Source of the DNA: Przewalskia tangutica
Lineage: Eukaryota > Streptophyta > Magnoliopsida > Solanales > Solanaceae
Reading direction: 5' to 3'
NCBI GenBank assembly: GCA_029844215.1
Contig: CM056724.1
Coordinates: 90,787,093-90,851,092 of the forward strand
DNA: 64,000 nucleotides
A program made the translations under genes and the position numbers. Under the pieces are notes generated by a model that was given only the letters and a program-made list of their open reading frames with translations, made no database searches and had not been told where the DNA came from. Shown here one piece after another: positions 58,100 to 64,000 of the stretch (the stretch's first letter is position 1; each line of letters opens with the position of its first letter).

Positions 58100-58978
58100 T
58101 TTTAAACAAAATCTGCAGCTTCTAATTTTTTGTGGCCTGATGTCTCCTACCCACTCAACAACTAGCAGCGACAACACCCCCAAACTTCAACAATGCCCAC
58201 ACCCTCTTTTTCTACTCTTTTCTCCAACTTCACAATCAACTTTTCAATACCTAAACTACTCCAACTACAATACTCCTCCAAACTACTACCTCCTATAACT
58301 TCAGTAAAAGGATTCAAGAACACCAAAATAAAGGGATTACCTTTTATGAGAAGATTCAAGCTTTTCTTGTTTCAATTATTGGGTTGAAATTTGTGGAATG
58401 GAGCTTCGTTGTTCGTGATAGTTGGGAGGTTTTAGGAATTTAAGAGTTTAGGTTGTGGTTGGGTTGGATTTGTGGAGGTTTTGTGGGCAAATTTCTGGAA
58501 TTTCGTGGGTTTTTGGAGAGGGAAGGTTAGGTTTTGGAAGTTGGAATTGGGGACAATCTGATTTTTGGGCGTTTTAAGTTTCGATTTCGCCAGGCTGTGG
58601 CTAAACATCTGCGCTCGCCGGGACTTTACGCGCCATGCTCGCTCTGGCGCGGCTAAATTCTGCAAACTTTACGGAATTCTACCGCGGCCTGCTCTGGCGC
58701 ATGGCCCATAAATTCTGCGCTGTTGACTCTTTTGGCGCCGCTTGCTCTTGGCGCCGCGGCGCTAACCGCTTTCTGGAAATCCTTGCTTGTCTTCAGTTTA
58801 TTTCCCTGTACCTGTCAATCACAGCTCAAACACAAGCCCCCAAGACCGTGAGATTGTTCTAAAAAAAATTAAAATAAACTAAAGACAGAAATTAAAATGA
58901 CATAATTGAAAAACGTTGGGTTGCCTCCCAATTAGCGCTGTCTTTAACGTCTTTTAGCCGGACGCAAGTTCCTTAGCC
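58100..58978 (-). other. A2 spacer between gag-protease and ORF2
   Basis: Noncoding. The GC-rich block at 58580-58770 contains the point where homology with A1 ends (about 58665). The conserved block GTTGCCTCCCAAT...AGCCGGACGCAAG is at 58917-58968. Confidence 0.55.
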
Positions 58979-60352
58979 TTAATAACCTTGGGGGGGATTA
59001 AGCCCCCAACCTATCCATTTCCTCCACATTTGGCGTTTTCTTTTTCTTCTTTTCTTTTTAGCATTATCAGTAATAGGGAGTTCAGGAACACTTACCTCCT
59101 TTAGTGGCATTTCGGCAAACCATGCCTGCTTTCTTGGGCTCATCACTCTTTGATTGACTTGTAATGGCTGGCATGGGGGGTTGATGGTGCTGATTGCAAA
59201 GCACCCACTAATTGTTGGTGGCTCAATGGTGTGTTTAAAAACTTTAAACACCATTTCTTCATTTTCCACCCTTAGTGTTAGTTCCCCTCTTTCCACATCA
59301 ATCAATGCTCTCCCTGTTGCTAGGAATGGCCTCCCCAATATGATAGGGATTTCCGCGTCTTCTTCCATATCGAGGATGAGGAAATCTGCAGGAAAGAAGA
59401 ATTTCCCTACTTTCACAATTACGTCCTCGATCTTGCCTCTTGGATGAACCAGCGTCATCTGTCGGCTACCGCAGCTTATCGTGGTTGGTTTGGCCTCACC
59501 CAACTCCAATCTCTTGAATACTGATAGGGGCATTAGATTTATACTTGCCCCTAAATCACATAGCGCTCTGTTGCAAGTTACCCTGCCCAATGTGCAAGGT
59601 AGTGTAAAGCTGCCAGGATCTTTTAGCTTGGGTGGCAACTTCTTTTGCAGGATAGCACTACACTCTTCTGTTAGTGCTACTATCTCATATTCCGTCAGCT
59701 TCTTCTTTTTCCCCAAGATTTCTTTCATGAACTTGAAATAGGAAGGCATTTGCTCCAAAGCCTCTATAAATGGTATGTTGATATGCAGCTTCCTGAATAC
59801 TTCCAAAAATTTGGAAAATTGTTTATCGACCGCCTTCCTCTGTAATCTCTGGGGGAAAGGGATCTTTTCTGTATACTCCTTCTCTGGAGTTTTCTCTATT
59901 GTTGGGCTAGGCTCAATCACCTTCTCTTTTTCTAACTCTGCTTGCCTCTCAACTACTGGTTGAGGCGACTGCTGCTCCAACTGTCTTCCACTTCTCAACT
60001 GCACTGCCTGACACTGCTCTCTCGGATTTACCTCTGTATTGCTTGGCAATGCCCCCGGTGGCCTGATGTTTGCTTGCTTTGCGAGCTGACCCACTTGAGT
60101 TTCCAAGTTCCTGAATGAGGATCTAGCTTCGCTGAGTCGGAGTGCAGGCAAGTCTATCCGCTGCCATTTCGTCGCTTTTTCATACGAATCGTGCATTGAA
60201 CTGATGCTGCGGGGCTTGAGTGAAGGGCTGTTGATTACGAATGCTTTGGTTACGATCGCCCCTATACTGATTTTGCCGCACGATATTGGTTTCTTGCCTG
60301 CATCGGATTCTGCTGCCACGATATTGATTTTCGGCCACGATCTCCTTTCCAT
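58979..60352 (-). pseudogene. gag: A2 gag C-terminal part plus aspartic protease
   Basis: 457-codon open stretch. The first 75 or so residues are out of frame with the B protein; the true frame there is seen at 60374-60180 (NQYRG, NQQPFTQAP). From about residue 76 it agrees: ARSSFRNLETQVGQLAKQ, QCQAVQLRSGRQLEQQSPQP, IPFPQRLQRKAVDKQFSKFL, FIEALEQMPSYFKFMKEILG. The aspartic protease follows, with CDLGAS at 265-270 and IPIILGRPFLATGRALID at about 335-353. Lysine/arginine-rich end. Expected role: Gag maturation for particles that may also package relatives. Confidence 0.87.
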
Positions 60353-60476
60353 GAAATTTGGGTGATTCCTCCACCGGATTATAAGTGTTTGAGTAGGGTT
60401 GTTCTGCCTCTGGTAATTACCTCTTGCTTGACACTCTGCTGCTCCATTGGTATATTGTTGGGATCATTGAAGGACA

Positions 60477-60517
60477 CCTATCAAATGTATGTGGGCCACC
60501 ACGTATCTCATGACTTT
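60477..60517 (-). other. Degenerate Gag zinc knuckle in A2
   Basis: Corresponds to 63119-63157, where B has an intact CX2CX3HX4C. In A2 the first Cys codon reads CAT and the second CGT, giving HEIRGGPHTFDRC, so the metal site is lost in this copy. Confidence 0.6.
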
Positions 60518-60677
60518 GGGCATCATGCGGCATTTATCGACCTTTGTATGTTCTTTGCTGTTGTTCGCTAGAAGAGCCACTGGGCATTCAAGGCGAATAG
60601 CATCTATCTCGTGGACTCACGATTCTTCTCCCACTAGTCGCCTCTCTTGGTGACATGGTTGTTAGTGGCCATATCTT

Positions 60678-61358
60678 CTAATAACTCATGAGCGTCGTGG
60701 CTGTTTTCCTCATGAATGTTCCACTGCATCTATGATGGTTACGGTTGTCTTTGCCACCGTTGTAGAAGATGTGGACCAAGTTCCACAACTCAATGCAATG
60801 GTGTGGACACTTCCTTTGTAGATCCTTGAACCTTTCCCAAGCTTCATATAAGGACTCTCCATCAGCTTGGTAGAAGTTGTTCAACTCCCCTCTCAATTTT
60901 GCTGCTTTACAAGGCGGAAAGAACTTGGCTAGGAATTTCTGTGCCAGCTCGTGCCATGTGAATATCGAATCGGCTGGCAGGGAATTCAACCATACTTTTG
61001 CTCTATCCCTGAGTGAGAAGGGAAAGAGCCTCAACCTGACGGCATCATCAGTAACGCCGTTATATCTGAAAGTGGCACATAGCTCCAAGAAATTAGCTAT
61101 GTGCATGTGTGGATCCTCCGATGGCAGTCCTCCGAATTGCACAGTGTGCTGTACCATGCTCAAAATTGTTGGTTTTATCTCGAAGTTGTTGGCTCCTATT
61201 GCAGGGAGCCTAATGCATGTCTGTGCTCCATTCACTCTTGGCAGCACATAATCTCCCAAACTTCTTTCTGGCTGGATTCGGACTCTATCCTCCACATCTA
61301 TTGGCACTTGATGAGGATCTTCTGGGTTAGGTTGATTTTCACCTAACCCTTCTCTCAT
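60678..61358 (-). pseudogene. gag: A2 gag N-terminal and core domain, frameshifted at its C-terminal end
   Basis: 226-codon open stretch starting MREGLGENQPNPEDPHQVPI. The retrotransposon Gag core spans about residues 75-195: GLPSEDPHMHIANFLELCAT, RLRLFPFSLRDRAKVWLNSL, FTWHELAQKFLAKFFPPCKA, ESLYEAWERFKDLQRKCPHH. After HIFYN (about residue 198) the frame is shifted against the copy at 63294, which continues with a TIIDAAAGG motif. The core is otherwise almost the same in A and B. Function in the family: capsid formation and RNA packaging. Confidence 0.88.
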
Positions 61359-61653
61359 CCTCTGTTATTGTTTAGATTACCAGTCATCTCTATCAAAGTT
61401 GCAACCCGTTGATTCTTTCATTGCATTTGCGGAGTTTTCTCGATCTCTGGATTGAAGGGAACAAGAGTGTCTGCTCCTCTTCTCCTTCGCATAAACTGAT
61501 TGTCTGAAATAGATCAAAAACAGAAAACAAATCACGGCAACCTAATTTTCCGGAAGAAAAAAAAATAGCGAAAAACGTAAAAAATAAAAAATAAAAATTA
61601 AAGACCAAATTAGAAATTAAAAATAGATAATTTTGATATTGAACTATGCCTAA
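61359..61653 (-). other. A2 leader between primer site and gag
   Basis: About 295 bases, noncoding and A-rich on the plus strand near 61550-61620. No feature seen beyond its position. Confidence 0.5.
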
Positions 61654-61671
61654 TCCCCGGCAACGGCGCCA
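61654..61671 (-). other. A2 primer binding site (tRNA-Asp)
   Basis: The minus strand reads TGGCGCCGTTGCCGGGGA, an exact complement of the 3' end of plant tRNA-Asp. It is 6 bases from the LTR. Confidence 0.93.
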
Positions 61672-61677
61672 AAAACT

Positions 61678-63073
61678 TGATGCGCGTTAAGATGCACACA
61701 CTTTAAACGCAAGTGCACGTTATCGTATCAAGTAGTATAGTCTTAGATAAGACCGAATATCGTCCTCTAGGATTAGGGTTCAAGTACCAACTATCTATTT
61801 TCTAGTATCTATTTGGTGAATTAATAGTTGATTGTTTGGTTTATCACTAAGAATTAGGAAAGCTATTTAAATATAAAGAATTACTTCAGATGTGATGAGA
61901 ATAGGGCTTCTATGTATCCTCACTATCCGCTTATGCTACTTACTAATGCATTACTTATGGTATTCTTCTTTTGGAGAAAGCAGGTTTACGAAATCGTTTT
62001 ATACTCCCGTTAGGGTTATATAAACACTCAACCCCAGTATCGTTCCTTACCTACCTTTCGGTGATAAGGATAATTTTATAGGAGGATTAAGAACAAAAAC
62101 CTAGTTGACCGTCACGCACAATGCGCAAAATTAGGGTTGTTAAGCCTCTCATCAACGCTACAAAACTAATTGAGGTATTTTCATCCCCAATTCAAGCCTG
62201 TCTACCCAACTTACAACATATTCACAATCCCCCCTTTTCAGAATCTGATTAGAAATCATATAGTGATAACTAGTTGTCAATTAATTACCAAGAATTCAAC
62301 TCAATTATTGGATAGATCTCTCAATAAGAAAAACAACCATAAGCATGCATTAATTTATAGCATAAGTTTCAAGAAATTCAACATAGAAAGCCCTATAAGA
62401 GAATTAGTTCCTAGCCATTGACATGACAAGAACTAATTCCATGTTCATCATACAAAACTGAAATTAAAGTAAAGAAAAGGAAAAGAAAGTACTAAGTTAA
62501 TAGTATCCAATCTCGAGCCAAAATCTTGAGTTGTGCGAAAGGGAACCTCAAAACTGTCTAGGGTTCTCTTATATAGGTTTAAAAACGCCTCCTTCTTTTC
62601 CCTGCAGGCCTGGCCCAAAAATCCGTCAAAAGACCTAATTTTTCCGCGTCGGCGCCGCGGCGCCGGAAGTATGCGATCCGTCGGGTGTTTTGGCGCCGCG
62701 GACCTGCATCTGCTGTCTGAGGGCGCCGCGACGCTGTATCTTCTGTAGCTCCTCGGATGTTTAAGCGCCGCGCGACCGCATCTGTGCGAGGCGCGGCTGG
62801 AGTCTTCGCCTCATGAATAGTGGCGCCGCGCCTCGCTTTGTGCAGGAGGCGCGCGTGCTGGTCCGATTTTAGCCTCGTTCGCCACTTTCTCTGTTTTCGG
62901 CTCTGGCATCTCCTCTTTTGCCCTCTTTTTGCTCCTTTTCCGCCATTTGGCCATTTTAACCACTTTGACTCAAAAGAAAGAAAAACTATCCTAACACGAC
63001 ACTTATATGTGCAAAATGGGACAAAAGACTAACTAAAACTGACTCAAAAGGTGTATATAAAATACACCGATCA
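61678..63073 (-). repeat. A2 5' LTR
   Basis: 1396 bases, TGATGCGCG...CACCGATCA. Over 62645-62705 it is the same as the A1 LTR (29935-29995), unlike its own 3' partner. TATA-like motif at 62569-62575. Confidence 0.92.
62569..62575 (-). promoter_or_regulatory. Candidate TATA box of A2 5' LTR
   Basis: The minus strand reads CCTATATAAGAG. It is conserved in the LTRs at 28955 and 54419. Transcription would pass the GC-poor half of the LTR and reach the primer site at 61671. Confidence 0.5.
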
Positions 63074-63118
63074 GCACTCTGCTTGCTCGATTGGCATATT
63101 ATTAGGATCAGCTGAAGG

Positions 63119-63157
63119 ACATCTATCGAATGTATGTGGGCCACCACATATTTCACA
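63119..63157 (-). other. Gag zinc knuckle of B
   Basis: Encodes CEICGGPHTFDRC, a CX2CX3HX4C metal-binding motif used by Gag nucleocapsid to bind RNA. It lies about 40 bases from the insertion point of A (63074). A frame change separates it from the upstream gag core. Confidence 0.75.
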
Positions 63158-63293
63158 GCTCTTAGGCATCTACACTACATTTACTGATACTGTATGTTGT
63201 TGCAGCTGCTTGGTCAACAGGGCAACTTGGGCATTTAGGGCAGCGATGGCATCTATCTCGTGAACTCCCACTGTTCTCCTTCCACTAGTTGGT

Positions 63294-64000
63294 CTATCTT
63301 CTGTGACATGGTTGTTGGTGGCCATATCTTCTAATAAGTCGTGGGCTTCGTTTCCTCATAAATGCCCCACCTGCTGCTGCATCAATAATTGTTCTGGTTG
63401 TTCCGCTCAGCTCGTTATAGAAGATGTGGACCAAGTTCCACAACTCGATACTGTGGTGTGGGCACTTTCTCTGCAGGTCCTTGAATCTTTCCCACGCTTC
63501 GTATAATGACTCTCCATCTACTTGGTAGAAATTATTCAGCTCCCCTCTCAACTTTGCTGCTTTGCATGGGGGAAAGAATTTTGCCAAAAATTTCTGCGCC
63601 AGCTCTTGCCATGTAAAAATCGAATCAGCTGGTAAGGAATTCAACCATACTTTTGCTCTATCCCTGAGTGAGAAGGGAAAGAGCCTCAATCTGACAGCGT
63701 CATCAGTAACACCGTTATATCTGAATGTTGCACACAGCTCCAAGAAATTAGCTATGTGCATATGTGGATCCTCTGATGGCAACCCTCCAAACTGCACTGT
63801 GTTCTGCACCATGCTTAGAATCACCGGTTTTATCTCAAAGTTATTTGCTCCTATTGCTGGGAGCCTAATACATGTCTGTGCTCCGTTTACCCTCGGCAAC
63901 ATGTAGTCTCCCAAGCTTCTTTCTGCCTGGACTTGAACTCTCTCCTCGACATCCATAGGTATTCGCCGAGGCATTCCTTGGTTAGGTTGATTTTCACCTA
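63294..64000 (-). CDS. gag: B gag N-terminal and core domain, runs off the window
   Basis: Open from the window edge. An internal ATG lies at 63974, but the frame is open upstream and still matches A2 (GENQPNQ versus GENQPNP), so the true start is beyond 64000. Core motifs as in A2: AERSLGDYMLPRVNGAQTC, PSEDPHMHIANFLELCATFR, LRLFPFSLRDRAKVWLNS, WQELAQKFLAKFFPPCKAAK, ESLYEAWERFKDLQRKCPHH, then TRTIIDAAAGGAFM. After AFMRK the frame shifts and the stretch ends at 63294. This part of gag was separated from the protease half (54418 and 28954) by the insertion of A. Confidence 0.87.
   Translation of the reverse strand, partial: GENQPNQGMPRRIPMDVEERVQVQAERSLGDYMLPRVNGAQTCIRLPAIGANNFEIKPVILSMVQNTVQFGGLPSEDPHMHIANFLELCATFRYNGVTDDAVRLRLFPFSLRDRAKVWLNSLPADSIFTWQELAQKFLAKFFPPCKAAKLRGELNNFYQVDGESLYEAWERFKDLQRKCPHHSIELWNLVHIFYNELSGTTRTIIDAAAGGAFMRKRSPRLIRRYGHQQPCHRR

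Larger units (their letters stand above)
47803..58665 (-). repeat. Right copy of an 11-kb direct duplication
   Basis: Corresponds in order and orientation to 22319-33273: E-type LTR, right part of B 3' LTR, B interior, A 3' LTR, A untranslated region and ORF2. Long stretches are the same base for base. The left copy ends at about 33273 in a transposase-like fragment; the right copy runs on through A to its 5' LTR. The copies are 14.5 kb apart. Confidence 0.88.
54419..63073 (-). mobile_element. A2: complete Athila/Tat-like element with gag-protease and ORF2 but no pol, TSD GCACT
   Basis: 8.66 kb element on the minus strand. 5' LTR 61678-63073, tRNA-Asp primer site 61654-61671, gag core 60678-61358, gag C-terminus plus protease 58979-60352, ORF2 56981-58099, polypurine tract 55772-55788, 3' LTR 54419-55771. 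Target duplications match exactly: GCACT at 54414-54418 and 63074-63078. The target is the gag gene of B, just beside its zinc knuckle. There is no room for RT, RNase H and integrase (880 bases between protease stop and ORF2), so this is a non-autonomous TR-GAG-like element with an added ORF. Confidence 0.92.
21448..64000 (-). mobile_element. B: large Athila/Tat-like element with nested insertions and an internal duplication
   Basis: B is inserted in the copia RT gene. Its 3' LTR starts at 21448 (TGATGCGCG), with possible TSD ACGAG at 21443-21447. Element sense is minus. Its 3' LTR (21448-25754) carries solo LTR E1. Its interior (25755-28954) ends where element A inserted into gag; gag resumes after A at 63074 and runs off the window. 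A second copy of the B interior is at 51215-54418 with a partial 3' LTR at 50730-51214. The 5' LTR and 5' flank lie beyond 64000, so B spans at least 42.5 kb including insertions. Confidence 0.75.

Noticed and set aside
61651..61671. tRNA-Asp-like 3' end, as a tRNA gene
   Set aside because: Only the last 18 bases of the tRNA match and they adjoin an LTR; this is a primer binding site. The same holds at 4786, 16035, 36222 and 47787.

Overview
This 64 kb window is plant nuclear DNA made almost entirely of nested LTR retrotransposons. I find no host gene that I can support. It holds an Ale-like Ty1/copia fragment, two Ogre/Tat-type elements with a tRNA-Arg-type primer site, a Tekay/Del-type chromovirus with a tRNA-iMet primer site, and several Athila/Tat-like elements with a tRNA-Asp primer site. 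LTR openings such as TGTCACGACCCGA and TGTTGACACCC fit an asterid eudicot, possibly Solanaceae; this is recognition, not a search. The density of nesting suggests pericentromeric or other heterochromatin.

Layout. 1-6689: an LTR of the Athila-like family (X), cut by the window start and carrying a small complete element N1 (896-6387, TSD GGTAC). 6690-7198 and 19650-21447: one decayed copia element, split by a complete Ogre-type element (7199-19649, TSD CCTAC). From 21448 to past the window end: a large Athila-like element B on the minus strand. Its 3' LTR carries a solo chromovirus LTR E1 (22319-25257, TSD AAAGG). Its gag gene was hit by a second element of the same family, A (TSD GCACT at 28950-28954, 54414-54418 and 63074-63078).

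The segment 22319-about 33273 (E1 LTR, B interior, left part of A) recurs in direct orientation at 47803-about 58665. Between the copies lie a CACTA/En-Spm-like transposase fragment (33328-33700), a plus-strand Ogre-type element missing its 3' half (33702-39907), and the chromovirus E2 (39908-50729). E2 has mismatched flanks, and its right LTR looks like the distant solo LTR rather than its own partner. The simplest biological reading is unequal exchange between chromovirus LTRs. The rival reading is an assembly join of two haplotypes.

How the parts work. The A/B family encodes Gag, an aspartic protease (DLGAS) and a separate downstream ORF2 resembling the putative plant transposon protein domain, ending in a proline run. 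No reverse transcriptase, RNase H or integrase lies between the primer site and the 3' LTR, so these copies would need enzymes from a relative. E2 has recognisable gag, PR, RT, RNase H, IN and a chromodomain remnant, all broken by frameshifts. The minus-strand Ogre has only gag plus minisatellites. The copia has lost a catalytic residue and carries stops. Many frameshifts sit at CG-rich and CAG/CTG/CCG sites and differ between otherwise identical copies, so part of the apparent decay may be sequencing error.
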